Shown here piece after piece: positions 6,491 to 13,512 of a stretch of 41,105 nt of DNA. The notes under the pieces are model-generated. The model did no database searches, was not told where the DNA came from, and saw only the letters and a program-made list of their open reading frames with translations. The position numbers and the translations under genes were made by a program. Origin of the DNA: a virus; the IMG/VR virus record IMGVR_UViG_3300025687_000105, positions 1-41,105 of that record. The stretch is one strand, 5' to 3'. The stretch's first letter is position 1. Every line of letters begins with the position of its first letter.

Positions 6491-6599
6491 TGGAAGATTC
6501 CTTTCGCTTGCGCCACCACGCGGATGACGCTCTTTCAATTTTGATACCGATGAACGCGCCGCAGGATGACGCAATGAACACCCACCACAGGTCAGGCAT
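6483..6599 (-). CDS. 38-aa small membrane protein
   Basis: 38 codons: MPDLWWVFIASSCGAFIGIK, then a basic tail with WWRKRK. One hydrophobic helix (about residues 5-19) precedes a positively charged end, the topology of a small single-span inner-membrane protein. Start and stop both sit in ATGCCTGA overlaps: its ATG overlaps the stop of the 190-aa gene and its TGA overlaps the ATG of the 106-aa gene. The first four residues (MPDL) match the next protein, a trace of a small local duplication around the start site. Confidence 0.5.
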   Translation of the reverse strand: MPDLWWVFIASSCGAFIGIKIERASSAWWRKRKESSNA

Positions 6600-7164
6600 T
6601 GTGCTTACCCTCCCTTACGATGCGGGTTGCCTCGATTTGGGCGGCGCGGTGGGTGTCGAAGTATCTGGAGCTGTCGTGGCTTGGGTTCATCTTGACACCA
6701 TCCCACACAGCGATGGGGATGCACTGGCATATCCTCCACCGTCCACCATCAAGTTCGATGTAGATAAGATGCTCGGTGCGTAACTCATCAACCGTCATAA
6801 CATCCGGCTCTACCTGCTCGAAGGTGTCGAGGTTGATGGTGACGCGACCGACTTCCCGTGACTCTCTATCGCGCGGAACCCAATCGCACAAAGCAACGGA
6901 CCTCATGCCGTCCGTATGCTCGATGATGTAAACCATTTCCGTGCGCGGCTTCGGCTGGATGTTGCGGATGTGGCCGGGCGAGCGGTATCCATAGCCGCCT
7001 TGCATGTCGTATCGGAACACATGCCCGCCCCTGCTTTGGTCTTTGCCGATGTAAATAGCCTCCTTCCACACCGACGGTGAGCCGCCGTATTGCACTTCAC
7101 ACAACCCCCCGTCCTCATCCACGCACCTATCCACGTCGAACCCGTCTGTTTTCTGCTCAGTCAT
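6592..7164 (-). CDS. hypothetical protein
   Basis: 190 aa, no family recognised. The first half has glycine and aromatic-rich beta-type sequence (YIGKDQSRGGHVFRYDMQGG, about residues 38-57; GYGYRSPGHIRNIQP follows). The second half ends in DTHRAAQIEATRIVREGK, a helix often seen at the end of small phage proteins. ATG preceded by GAAAGGATAGTGTT. It follows the XRE-like gene by 4 nt, and its stop overlaps the small membrane gene, so it is part of one co-translated string. Confidence 0.6.
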   Translation of the reverse strand: MTEQKTDGFDVDRCVDEDGGLCEVQYGGSPSVWKEAIYIGKDQSRGGHVFRYDMQGGYGYRSPGHIRNIQPKPRTEMVYIIEHTDGMRSVALCDWVPRDRESREVGRVTINLDTFEQVEPDVMTVDELRTEHLIYIELDGGRWRICQCIPIAVWDGVKMNPSHDSSRYFDTHRAAQIEATRIVREGKHNA

Positions 7165-7168
7165 AACA

Positions 7169-7435
7169 CTATCCTTTCGTTGGGGTTTCCTTGTTTTCTT
7201 CCGCCGGCTGCACCCTCGGCAACCGCTTTGGCCAGGTCATTCGAGGCGGGCCGAGCGCGTCGAGGATGCGGTGAATGCGATCCCCGTACAGATCGCACTT
7301 CCCGCGCAGCCACAGGCTGATTTTGTCGTGGCCGATATTGCTCCGTCGCGCAAGCTCGCGCTGACTTGTTCCTGTCGCGTCCATGCGGGCGGCTACAAAT
7401 TGTCTGAGGTTGGTTGGTTCTTTGGGTGTTTGCAT
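7169..7435 (-). CDS. XRE/Cro-family repressor-like protein
   Basis: 88 aa. The HTH_XRE core spans about residues 9-65: LRQFVAARMDATGTSQRELA, then RRSNIGHDKISLWLRGK, with the canonical turn and recognition helix. There is no C-terminal oligomerisation or protease domain, so it is Cro-sized rather than CI-like. ATG with AAGGAAG about 9 nt upstream, inside the end of the previous gene. Candidate binders for its product are the two near-identical promoters at 10701-10728 and 12876-12903; this is inference. Confidence 0.7.
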   Translation of the reverse strand: MQTPKEPTNLRQFVAARMDATGTSQRELARRSNIGHDKISLWLRGKCDLYGDRIHRILDALGPPRMTWPKRLPRVQPAEENKETPTKG

Positions 7436-7438
7436 GGG

Positions 7439-7804
7439 TTAATCTTCCTTGTTGGGGCTGATGAAGTCGATGTAGTCGAAAAAGTCGTAGTAGTTTGGGT
7501 GTTTACAGGGCTTCCCGCGTTTGGTGTGGTGGCGAAGTATGATTTTGGGCTGGTCGGGGGTCTTTTTGATGAGGAAATAATCCAGCGTATTTTCTCTTAT
7601 CCCCTCGTATACGCACAGTTCCTTCCCATCGGCAAAGTCAACCAAAACATTTTCATTGATATCTAGACCCTTCTCGTAAGCGATCTGACGCGCCATTTCT
7701 GCCTCTAAGTCATATAGGGCGCGAACCCGACCTATCGCCTCGAACTGAGCCTCGAAGCATAGGCATCGGGCGCGATCTGCCATCTCTTGTGTGAACTTCC
7801 TCAT
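7439..7804 (-). CDS. hypothetical protein
   Basis: 121 aa, no family recognised. The N-terminal ~50 residues are predicted helical (MADRARCLCFEAQFEAIGRV). The rest contains beta-type sequence and an aromatic-rich end (HPNYYDFFDYIDFISPNKED). ATG preceded by AGCAGAGAACACA, a moderate ribosome site. A copy of the TTGAAGGGTAAT element lies about 36 nt upstream instead of directly at the start, unlike other genes in the block. Confidence 0.55.
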   Translation of the reverse strand: MRKFTQEMADRARCLCFEAQFEAIGRVRALYDLEAEMARQIAYEKGLDINENVLVDFADGKELCVYEGIRENTLDYFLIKKTPDQPKIILRHHTKRGKPCKHPNYYDFFDYIDFISPNKED

Positions 7805-7969
7805 TGTGTTCTCTGCTTTCTTTCTGGTATGATGCTCGCATTACCCTTCAACCAGCGCGTGAGCGTTGATTGTGACCCTGCGGCGAGAGTCGTGGGGTTT
7901 TTTTGTGCGCGTTGCCTCGCGTGAGGCGGTAAACCCGCCCGCGCCCTTTCGAGCGAAGGCGGGGAAGGG
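7805..7969. other. intergenic region with hairpins and a displaced 5' element
   Basis: Contains TTGAAGGGTAAT on the - strand (7851-7840), a perfect hairpin GCCTC/GAGGC (7914-7927), and a GC-rich imperfect stem just after the preceding gene. On the + strand ACCC..CGGC-GAGA-GTCG..GGGT followed by seven T (7875-7904) looks like a terminator facing the opposite direction. No gene seen. Confidence 0.4.
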
Positions 7970-8284
7970 TTAAGGTTTGTCGATCTTGTGGATAGTCGCC
8001 GCGTTGCGGGCGATGAGTTTGTCCATGGCGCGGCACAATTCGCTGGCGCGGTACTCTGCCGACGTTGCGCGCATCGTGGCGTGTAGGCCGTTTATATCCA
8101 GGTGGATATGCTCGGCGGTGTCGTACATTTCTGGCGCGGCTGCGATTAGGCGGGCGTTGGCTGTGTGATTGTTTCGGACGAGCGCCAAGTCTACGCCGTC
8201 TGGCTCGCTGTATATGGCGTGGTCGTGATTGCCTGCCAGGGGCTGATACTCCCATGGTCCGGGCGTGTGTTTTGAATTGCTCAT
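7970..8284 (-). CDS. conserved phage protein of the HTPGPW family
   Basis: 104 aa. It begins with KHTPGPWEYQPL (residues 5-16) and continues with VRNNHTANARLIAAAPEMYD (about 36-55). This signature is shared by a very common small phage and prophage protein (HTPGPW ... NARLIAAAPELL) found in early accessory regions. The molecular function is not known to me. ATG preceded by AGGATAAACAC. It stands between the methyltransferase gene and a structured spacer. Confidence 0.7.
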   Translation of the reverse strand: MSNSKHTPGPWEYQPLAGNHDHAIYSEPDGVDLALVRNNHTANARLIAAAPEMYDTAEHIHLDINGLHATMRATSAEYRASELCRAMDKLIARNAATIHKIDKP

Positions 8285-8321
8285 GTGTTTATCCTGCTTT
8301 CTATGGGGGGGTTGGTGTGGG

Positions 8322-8954
8322 TTATTTTGTCCAAGTCAACAACGCGACGCCAGCAGCCGTACCCTCGGCCTTAAACGATCCGGCGGGCAATTCCTGCCAT
8401 GTATCGACGATCGGGCGAAGGTGTTTATTCTGCCTCACGCCATTAAAGCACAGCGAAATCAACACCCCGCCAGGCTTGAGCATGGCGAAGGCGTGGCGAA
8501 TGTGCTTAATATCGCGGCCTTGCTTAAACGGTGGATTCATAATCACGCCGTCGAATAAGCCGCCAAGCCTTCCCGCGTCACAGGCCAGAAAATCGGCCTG
8601 TACGAGCCTATCGCCGGTTTGCTCGCTCTGGCGGTAGAGTTCGGCGCAACACTCTGGCGATGATTCGACCATAACAATCGGCCCTAAGCCGTGACGACGT
8701 GCGGACCTGCAAAGCCTGCCAAGCCCGGCCGACGGTTCGAGGACGCGCCCGCCTGCCGGGATTAACCCGGCAAGCGTGGCGGCCATGTCTGCGGCGATAT
8801 CTTCGGGCGTCTGAAACAGGTTAAAGCTGGATATCGCGCGGGTCGGTTCTTCCCCGGCGATCCGGGCGAACCTATCACGCTCCCGGCTCATCGCTTCACC
8901 TGCGGCGTCGTTTTGGTCGCGGAGGTGTAATAATCGCAGTTTGCCAGTATTCAT
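8322..8954 (-). CDS. SAM-dependent methyltransferase with NPPF motif (DNA adenine-type)
   Basis: 210 aa. SAM-binding loop VLEPSAGLGRL at residues 71-81 and catalytic NPPF at 140-143, preceded by the motif II acidic VMVESSP at 94-100. NPPF is the signature of N6-adenine or N4-cytosine amino-methyltransferases (and some RNA/protein glutamine MTases). There is no obvious target-recognition domain, so it is a compact catalytic module. The ATG overlaps the stop of the DUF3560 gene as ATGA, so the two are made together, possibly as partners. Likely role: phage DNA modification against restriction. Confidence 0.75.
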   Translation of the reverse strand: MNTGKLRLLHLRDQNDAAGEAMSRERDRFARIAGEEPTRAISSFNLFQTPEDIAADMAATLAGLIPAGGRVLEPSAGLGRLCRSARRHGLGPIVMVESSPECCAELYRQSEQTGDRLVQADFLACDAGRLGGLFDGVIMNPPFKQGRDIKHIRHAFAMLKPGGVLISLCFNGVRQNKHLRPIVDTWQELPAGSFKAEGTAAGVALLTWTK

Positions 8955-10240
8955 ACCTTCACCGCCTCGGCTTGTTCCGCTGGCGATGCTGCGGGTAGCG
9001 GCTTCTGCGGCTTGTCGGTGATGACGATGACGCGATAGCAGTCATTGTGATAAATCCGACGAACCTTGCACGCTGCGCCGTCGGGCGTGTTGCCGCAATA
9101 CTTGCGATGGGTGGGCTTGCCGGTTTCGTCGATATAAACGGGCTTAGCGGGCGAATACGTGCCTTTGCTCAAGGCGCTGTACTGGGCTTGAGTCATGCGG
9201 AACACTTCGCCGGGCTTGTCTTGGCTCATCCATGACGGTTTAGTGTTCCATGCCGCCTGGATGCGCTCGGCGTCCTCATCGGTGGGGTTAATGAGTTTGG
9301 GCGATTTGGCGTTGCGGGCTTTGGTTTTCGCCTTGCTCGCCTTTGTAATCTCGGCCAATTCTGCGAGCGATTCCGGGGTGGGCGGTGTGTAAACGCTTTC
9401 ACCGAACCGCTGCACGTTGATAAGCAGGGTATTGCCGCGGCGTCGATAATCCCACCCTTCGCCCTCTTGCTTTGGCGCGTGAACATTGACGGAAACAACC
9501 GCGCCTGTCGCGTTGGATTTGTTTACTTTGGTAATCAGGTGGCTCCCCAGCTTCCCGCCTGGCTTCATTTCGACATCGCCAGCGCTCCCGCCTTCGTTGG
9601 CGAGCATGGCACGCTCATATTCGAGGCGCAAGTTAAAATGCGCATCCCATCGCGGCGAATGCTTGCCCCATCGCCTCTGATCGGCCTCAAGCCTCAAAAT
9701 GCGAAGGCGTCGAGTTCTGGCGTCTGATTTGTGCAGTGCGTGGCTGATCACGCCGGCGGTGCGGTATTGCCAATACTCGGCCTTGGCCCATTGGCTGCAA
9801 GCCTTGCCGCCGATGCGGTCGCGTCTCGCTGCTGCGCGTTCGGCCTTGGCTGCGTTCTGGTGGCCGTAGGCGTCCGGGCTGGCTTCGTAGGTGTCGGCGA
9901 AGCCGTGAGCCTCTGCGCGTCGTTTCTCGCGGTACATGGCGAAGCGTTCGGCGCGATCGGCTGCGCGATCCTCTGGCGTTTCGTCTTCGTCGCCGATGTC
10001 GTCGCCGTCTGCGATCATCATAAATGCGGCATCTTCAGCGCGAGGCGACCACGTAGCTACAAAGCTGCACGATTGCTTTGGTGTGGCTTTGTAGCCGATG
10101 GCGCGAAGCCAAAGAAACGTGCTGCGCTCGACTCGATCCGTATAAAGCCGGATTTTATTGTCCTCTGGGCAGTACGTCGCGCTATAGCCTTCGTTGCATA
10201 GGTCTGTTTCGTCCGGTTTCATGGTTTCATCCTTGCCCAT
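8951..10240 (-). CDS. DUF3560 domain protein
   Basis: 429 aa from ATG 10240. The N-terminal ~140 residues match DUF3560: ATYCPEDNKIRLYTDRVE, then an FVATWSPRAEDAAF-like segment, an acidic stretch, and RAADRAERFAMYREKRRAEA. The middle is strongly basic/helical (ARRDRIGGKACSQWAKAEYW). The C-terminal third holds repeats of Lys/Ala-rich linker and a conserved CGNTPDGAACKVRRIYHNDC segment that could bind zinc. DUF3560 proteins occur on plasmids and phages beside antirestriction and methyltransferase genes; here the partner is an NPPF methyltransferase. Start chosen for the directly preceding TTGAAGGGTAATCAG element. Confidence 0.65.
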   Translation of the reverse strand: MGKDETMKPDETDLCNEGYSATYCPEDNKIRLYTDRVERSTFLWLRAIGYKATPKQSCSFVATWSPRAEDAAFMMIADGDDIGDEDETPEDRAADRAERFAMYREKRRAEAHGFADTYEASPDAYGHQNAAKAERAAARRDRIGGKACSQWAKAEYWQYRTAGVISHALHKSDARTRRLRILRLEADQRRWGKHSPRWDAHFNLRLEYERAMLANEGGSAGDVEMKPGGKLGSHLITKVNKSNATGAVVSVNVHAPKQEGEGWDYRRRGNTLLINVQRFGESVYTPPTPESLAELAEITKASKAKTKARNAKSPKLINPTDEDAERIQAAWNTKPSWMSQDKPGEVFRMTQAQYSALSKGTYSPAKPVYIDETGKPTHRKYCGNTPDGAACKVRRIYHNDCYRVIVITDKPQKPLPAASPAEQAEAVKV

Positions 10241-10273
10241 CTGATTACCCTTCAATCTGAGCGTGATTAAACT

Positions 10274-10324
10274 GCGGCACGTTGCCGCGTGAAAGTCCCC
10301 GCAAGCCTGTTGAGGCGCGCGGGG
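10274..10324 (-). other. paired intergenic hairpins
   Basis: Two inverted repeats in the 90-nt gap between the ArdC-N-like and DUF3560 genes: GCGGCA/TGCCGC with a 3-nt loop (10274-10288) and CCCCGC/GCGGGG (10297-10324). No U-tract. A similar pair occupies the 11101-11176 gap, suggesting mRNA processing or stabilising elements between genes. Confidence 0.5.
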
Positions 10325-10330
10325 AAAGTG

Positions 10331-10654
10331 TCAGTCGATAGGTTTGGTTTGCGATATATGAAACACGGTAGCGGTACGTGGTCGCGCGCCGCCTTTGCGC
10401 GTCACCTTGCCGGCCGCGTCGCGCTTCTCGTTGATAGGTATCCACGTTGTAACCTTTATGCCCTTCTCGCCCTTCTTCACGACGCGGCCAATCGCCTTCC
10501 ATGCGTGAAACGTCAACACGTTGACGCGGGGTGTGATATCGTCCGGCGCGATACCCTTGTCCATGAATCCCGCGATTATCGCGGCATAGTTTGACGTTGA
10601 CAGGTTGCCGCGAGCGCGGCTCAATGCCTCTTGCTGAATCTCGATAGTTGTCAT
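10331..10654 (-). CDS. ArdC N-terminal-like (ssDNA-binding, antirestriction-type) protein
   Basis: 107 aa from ATG 10654 (MTTIEIQQEALSRARGNL). The segment TFHAWKAIGRVVKKGEKG (residues 48-65), followed by a beta-type stretch, matches the N-terminal domain of ArdC-like proteins (W..GR.V.KGEKG), which bind single-stranded DNA and protect incoming DNA from restriction. The C-terminal metallopeptidase domain of full ArdC is absent. It has its own promoter (10701-10728) with a ~40-nt leader carrying TTGAAGGGTAAA just before the start. Confidence 0.6.
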   Translation of the reverse strand: MTTIEIQQEALSRARGNLSTSNYAAIIAGFMDKGIAPDDITPRVNVLTFHAWKAIGRVVKKGEKGIKVTTWIPINEKRDAAGKVTRKGGARPRTATVFHISQTKPID

Positions 10655-10700
10655 TGCTTTACCCTTCAATGATGGTGAGTTGTCCAGTCAATCCGATACC

Positions 10701-10728
10701 ATGTTACCATAATCGGAAACGTTGTCAA
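10701..10728 (-). promoter_or_regulatory. promoter of the ArdC-N-like gene with conserved spacer
   Basis: Leftward TTGACA (10728-10723), 16-nt spacer, TAACAT (10706-10701). The spacer carries GTTTCCGATTATGG, closely matching the promoter at 12876-12903. The inverted pair CCGAT/ATCGG flanks the -10, a candidate operator. Confidence 0.75.
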
Positions 10729-10734
10729 GTGGTG

Positions 10735-11085
10735 TTATGCGACGTAAACCAGCCCATCGTCGCCGATATACAGGCTTGATTTGCCCATATTTTGGCAAAT
10801 CTCGGTAAGTTTATCGCCAATCTCTCCAAGTCCACGATCCCAGAAGCCTACGCCGTGGCCGTTGCGCGTAAGCCAAATATCGTGACCGATTTGGGCAAGG
10901 TCGATACCGTCGAGCAGGTCGCCGGCTGCATTCTCGAACCATTCAATATCGGCCTCCATCGACGCGACGGCTTCCGGCGATATGTCGGCTGCGCTATGTT
11001 TTTTGTCGAGTGGTTCGCCGTCGTCATCGGATGATGACCATAAGGCGCATTCGATATAGCTCGATAGTGTTTTATTTCCATACAT
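10735..11085 (-). CDS. conserved phage hypothetical protein
   Basis: 116 aa from ATG 11085, directly after TTGAAGGGTAATCAA. Recognised segments are YIECALWSSSDDDGEPLDKK (residues 9-28) and HDIWLTRNGHGVGFWDRGLG (about 77-96). These are hallmarks of a widespread phage family (ALWxSxDExGxPLD ... GHDFWLTRNGHGAGFWDRG) of unknown function, often in early regions. Acidic overall. The stop lies just before the -35 of the next promoter. Confidence 0.65.
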   Translation of the reverse strand: MYGNKTLSSYIECALWSSSDDDGEPLDKKHSAADISPEAVASMEADIEWFENAAGDLLDGIDLAQIGHDIWLTRNGHGVGFWDRGLGEIGDKLTEICQNMGKSSLYIGDDGLVYVA

Positions 11086-11116
11086 TTGATTACCCTTCAA
11101 TGATGCGTTGCGAATC

Positions 11117-11164
11117 GCGCCACAATGGCGCTTGTAAAGGCGCGTCATGCCCGGTGAGGCATGA
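11117..11164 (-). other. paired intergenic hairpins
   Basis: GCGCCA/TGGCGC with a 3-nt loop (11117-11131) and the perfect 7-bp TCATGCC/GGCATGA with a 6-nt loop (11145-11164), between the 250-aa and 116-aa genes. No U-tract follows. Confidence 0.5.
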
Positions 11165-11176
11165 GGCGCGAAGGTG

Positions 11177-11929
11177 TTAAATGCCTGCACCATGCTGCAA
11201 ACCTACGGACTGGGCGCAATGTTCAGCCATTGCGATAGCCTCGGCCTTGCAATCATCCTCGCCGTAGAATCCCCAACATGATTCGAGCGTATCGCCTTCA
11301 TCATCCTCGATGATGAACCCGTAAACGTCGCCGGTTAGGTATTGATCGTAGGTTTCAACTTCACCGCGCAGGTATCTTTCGGCCTTGTCCCGATCGCCTT
11401 GCCATTCGTCGGCGATTGTCTGCGGTGTTAAGTAAATGTAGCCGACCTGCCCGCTATCCCAGGGGCAGGAAAACGCGCCTACGCTCATGCTGATACCGCT
11501 ATGGTCATAAAGATAAAGCGGGAGAATGACGTAACCGGCAGATTCGAGCGCATCAATGATGGACAGTTTGACGCCGTTGTTGAGCGCGTCTGATATGTAA
11601 TCTTGCAGCATATCGCGCTTGTCTCCGCCATTGTCGCGCCAATATCGGTAGTAATCGGCGTAATCGTCTCGGCCATAGTCTGCGCGTATCGCTTCAATGG
11701 CAATGGCGCGGATGGCCTCATCGGTCATAGATTCTGCCGCATCGGTGAACAGGTCGGCGAACAAGGCGTCGGGGTCGGCATGGTTGTGCTTATCGCCCAG
11801 GTCATACCGATTGTGCCAGCAAACCATAACGCCGGCGTTGTCCCAGTCTCGCGGGTTCATTGGATCATCATCGGACATAATCTTGACGGTGAGGCCGTGC
11901 GCGGTGAATTGATCGTGTTCGTAAGACAT
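11177..11929 (-). CDS. conserved hypothetical protein (acidic, ArdA-like in character)
   Basis: 250 aa from ATG 11929, after TTGAAGGGTAATCAA. Very acidic. It holds MVCWHNRYDLGDKHNHADPD (about residues 35-54), ILPLYLYDHSGISMSVGAFS (about 135-154) and CPWDSGQVGYIYL just after, then a YDQYLTGDVYGFIIED block. I remember this arrangement from a broadly distributed phage/plasmid protein of unknown function. Strong acidity and the accessory context recall DNA-mimic antirestriction proteins, but no ArdA domain is claimed. Confidence 0.6.
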   Translation of the reverse strand: MSYEHDQFTAHGLTVKIMSDDDPMNPRDWDNAGVMVCWHNRYDLGDKHNHADPDALFADLFTDAAESMTDEAIRAIAIEAIRADYGRDDYADYYRYWRDNGGDKRDMLQDYISDALNNGVKLSIIDALESAGYVILPLYLYDHSGISMSVGAFSCPWDSGQVGYIYLTPQTIADEWQGDRDKAERYLRGEVETYDQYLTGDVYGFIIEDDEGDTLESCWGFYGEDDCKAEAIAMAEHCAQSVGLQHGAGI

Positions 11930-11965
11930 TTGATTACCCTTCAATTGATGGTTGCGAATCAGTGA

Positions 11966-12136
11966 TTAGACGGTTTTGGGCTTGGCGTAGGTTATGACAG
12001 CACCATCGGACCACGAGACGGTTTTGATCGGAACAAGGCCAAGGTTTTCAAGGTGCTGTTTTTTGCGCTCAGCTTTCTTAATGCTTTCTTCGCTTGTCCA
12101 GTTAATAAACACGTCGTTTGGGTGTTCGTTTCGCAT
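11966..12136 (-). CDS. 56-aa hypothetical protein
   Basis: 56 codons from ATG 12136 (MRNEHPNDVFINWTSEESIK) to TAA. Basic central helix (KKAERKKQHLENLGL), then a beta-hairpin-like end (PIKTVSWSDGAVITYAKPKT). The element TTGAAGGGTAATACAA sits immediately before the start, as for its neighbours, which supports it as a real gene despite its size. No family recognised. Confidence 0.6.
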   Translation of the reverse strand: MRNEHPNDVFINWTSEESIKKAERKKQHLENLGLVPIKTVSWSDGAVITYAKPKTV

Positions 12137-12217
12137 TTGTATTACCCTTCAAAAAGTGGTGGTGAGGCGGACAGTAAAGGCATGGCGAACCTGTTAAGGC
12201 GCGCCGTGCGATAGGTG

Positions 12218-12568
12218 TTATTCATCGTCGCCATAGTCGCCATACATATCGGTGAGCGCGTCTCGCGCTTCTGCCTCAGTCTCATACAAACTCCAGTCTG
12301 TACAATCCGTGTAACCGGGAGCGGACATGCGCGCCAAGTAACCCTCGGCAAGCTCGATCGACACAATCTTGCCATCGACATAATCACGCAAGGTGTTGCA
12401 TGCGTGAATAAACTCATTGGTTACTTCATCATCGTCCATGTAATCGCCAACGGCCTCAAGACCGTCAATGACTCCGCAAACGTCGGAAGGCACGACAAAC
12501 GATCCCCAATAATCTGTTTCGATAACGTATGCGAACCCCTGCTCAATCTGTTGTTGCATGAATGACAT
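12218..12568 (-). CDS. conserved phage hypothetical protein
   Basis: 116 aa, acidic. The C-terminal segment GYLARMSAPGYTDCTDWSLY (about residues 77-96), followed by ETEAEARDALTDMYG, is a conserved end I recognise from small phage and plasmid proteins (GYxARxSAPGYxDCTDW). Function unknown. ATG 12568 follows TTGAAGGGTAAAAACA. The preceding gene ends about 40 nt upstream. Confidence 0.6.
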   Translation of the reverse strand: MSFMQQQIEQGFAYVIETDYWGSFVVPSDVCGVIDGLEAVGDYMDDDEVTNEFIHACNTLRDYVDGKIVSIELAEGYLARMSAPGYTDCTDWSLYETEAEARDALTDMYGDYGDDE

Positions 12569-12607
12569 TGTTTTTACCCTTCAAATAGTGGTGGATATTA
12601 ACTGTGA

Positions 12608-12817
12608 TTAGACTTCAAATTCGCCATAACCGTCTCGCATAATGCGCTCAACGGTGGACCATGCAAATTCGGCTTGATATGTTCCGCAGAATGATCCAAC
12701 CGTAGCAAAGCGGTTAAGGCGGCCGGTCACTTTGCCCGGCTCACCGTTAATTGTGCAAATATGGCCAGCGTAGTCATTGGCGATATCTTGCGTAGTTCGG
12801 TACGGCTTGTTTTTCAT
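12608..12817 (-). CDS. 69-aa hypothetical protein, first gene of the accessory operon
   Basis: 69 aa from ATG 12817 (MKNKPYRTTQDIANDYAGHI). It is followed by beta-rich sequence (TINGEPGKVTGRLNRFATVG) suggestive of a small SH3/OB-like barrel, and ends with an aromatic/acidic tail. A longer TTG start would add five codons that simply read through the TTGAAGGGTAATACA element. Promoter at 12876-12903; leader about 50 nt. Function unknown. Confidence 0.55.
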   Translation of the reverse strand: MKNKPYRTTQDIANDYAGHICTINGEPGKVTGRLNRFATVGSFCGTYQAEFAWSTVERIMRDGYGEFEV

Positions 12818-12875
12818 TGTATTACCCTTCAAATGACGGTGAATTGTTCAGCAATCACGTCGATTACATGCCCTA

Positions 12876-12903
12876 ATGATATCTTTATCGGCAACAGTGT
12901 CAA
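12876..12903 (-). promoter_or_regulatory. promoter of the leftward accessory operon
   Basis: Leftward TTGACA (12903-12898), 16-nt spacer, TATCAT (12881-12876). The shared pattern with the promoter at 10701-10728 is TTGACAnnGTTnCCGAT, then wAwGrTAwCAT, so the spacer is conserved as well as the hexamers. Confidence 0.75.
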
Positions 12904-12922
12904 GGGGTGTTTAGATGTTTTT

Positions 12923-12951
12923 TTGTTTTTTTTTGATAGTGGGTGTAAATT
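12923..12951 (+). promoter_or_regulatory. weak candidate promoter of the virion operon
   Basis: TTGTTT (12923-12928), 17-nt spacer, TAAATT (12946-12951), 6 nt before the ATG of the small-terminase-like gene. It lies in a T-rich tract diverging from the leftward promoter. No Shine-Dalgarno precedes the gene, so a leaderless start is possible. Confidence 0.35.
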
Positions 12952-12957
12952 GCACGT

Positions 12958-13512
12958 ATGGCGAAGCGTAAATACAAGCGGAAAACAAAGGTTAAAAGAA
13001 AAAAGGTAGAGGCTACTGGTGATAGCCTTGTGCGAAGGGATGAGAAGGGGAGGCTTCTACCTGGCTCTATTTGTAATCCAAAGGGCAACATGCATATCGC
13101 TAAGGTGAGCACGCTCAAGGCCGCCATGTATGACGCAATTGACGGCGACGACGTGCGACGCATCATTACCGCATTGATCGTTAAGGCCGAGGCTGGCGAC
13201 GTTGAGGCTGCTCGCCTTGTGCTCGATAGGACAATGGGGAAGGTTGAACAAAAAATCGAAATCGACGATGGCCCTAACCGCTCACTTGCCGAACTGCGCG
13301 CCGCTGTGCTCGCTCGTCTTGTCGATTCACCCCAATCCATCACGTCGATTATGGACCGCTTGCCGGAAGGCGACAAGCGCAACATGCTGAAACGTGTTGT
13401 GTCTAGTGTGTCGCCTTCCAGCGACGATACCGACAACGATATCAACGCACGACCTGCTACTAATATAGATAGCAGCGGTGACGATGATGATGGTGTACAT
13501 ATCGTGGATTGA
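12958..13512 (+). CDS. terS: putative terminase small subunit
   Basis: 184 aa. Lys/Arg-rich N-terminus (MAKRKYKRKTKVKRKK), then LPGSICNPKGNMHIAK (about residues 35-50). That resembles the GNPKG-type N-terminus of DUF5681 and small-terminase-like phage proteins. A helical segment follows (LIVKAEAGDVEAARLVLDRT). The C-terminus is strongly acidic with a DDDD run. Position as the first gene on the virion strand, 790 bp before the large terminase, supports DNA recognition for packaging. Assignment is by context and basic/helical character, not a firm family match. Confidence 0.5.
   Translation: MAKRKYKRKTKVKRKKVEATGDSLVRRDEKGRLLPGSICNPKGNMHIAKVSTLKAAMYDAIDGDDVRRIITALIVKAEAGDVEAARLVLDRTMGKVEQKIEIDDGPNRSLAELRAAVLARLVDSPQSITSIMDRLPEGDKRNMLKRVVSSVSPSSDDTDNDINARPATNIDSSGDDDDGVHIVD

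Larger units (their letters stand above)
4757..12832 (-). repeat. dispersed 5' element TTGAAGGGTAAT before start codons
   Basis: Near-identical copies, read on the - strand, end 3-7 nt before an ATG: 12832-12821, 12584-12573 (ends AAA), 12152-12141, 11944-11933, 11100-11089, 10669-10658 (ends AAA) and 10255-10244. A shorter GAAGGGTAAT copy is at 4766-4757 and an orphan copy at 7851-7840. The consensus through the start codon is TTGAAGGGTAATCAAATG. AAGG can pair with 16S rRNA, but conservation extends over 12-15 nt, beyond a normal ribosome site. Confidence 0.75.

Noticed and set aside
7831-7851. Short leftward frame starting at the orphan element (GGGTAATGCG)
   Set aside because: The frame of about 43 codons overlaps the 121-aa gene out of frame, with Arg/Ser-rich composition; the gene's own ATG at 7804 has a better context.
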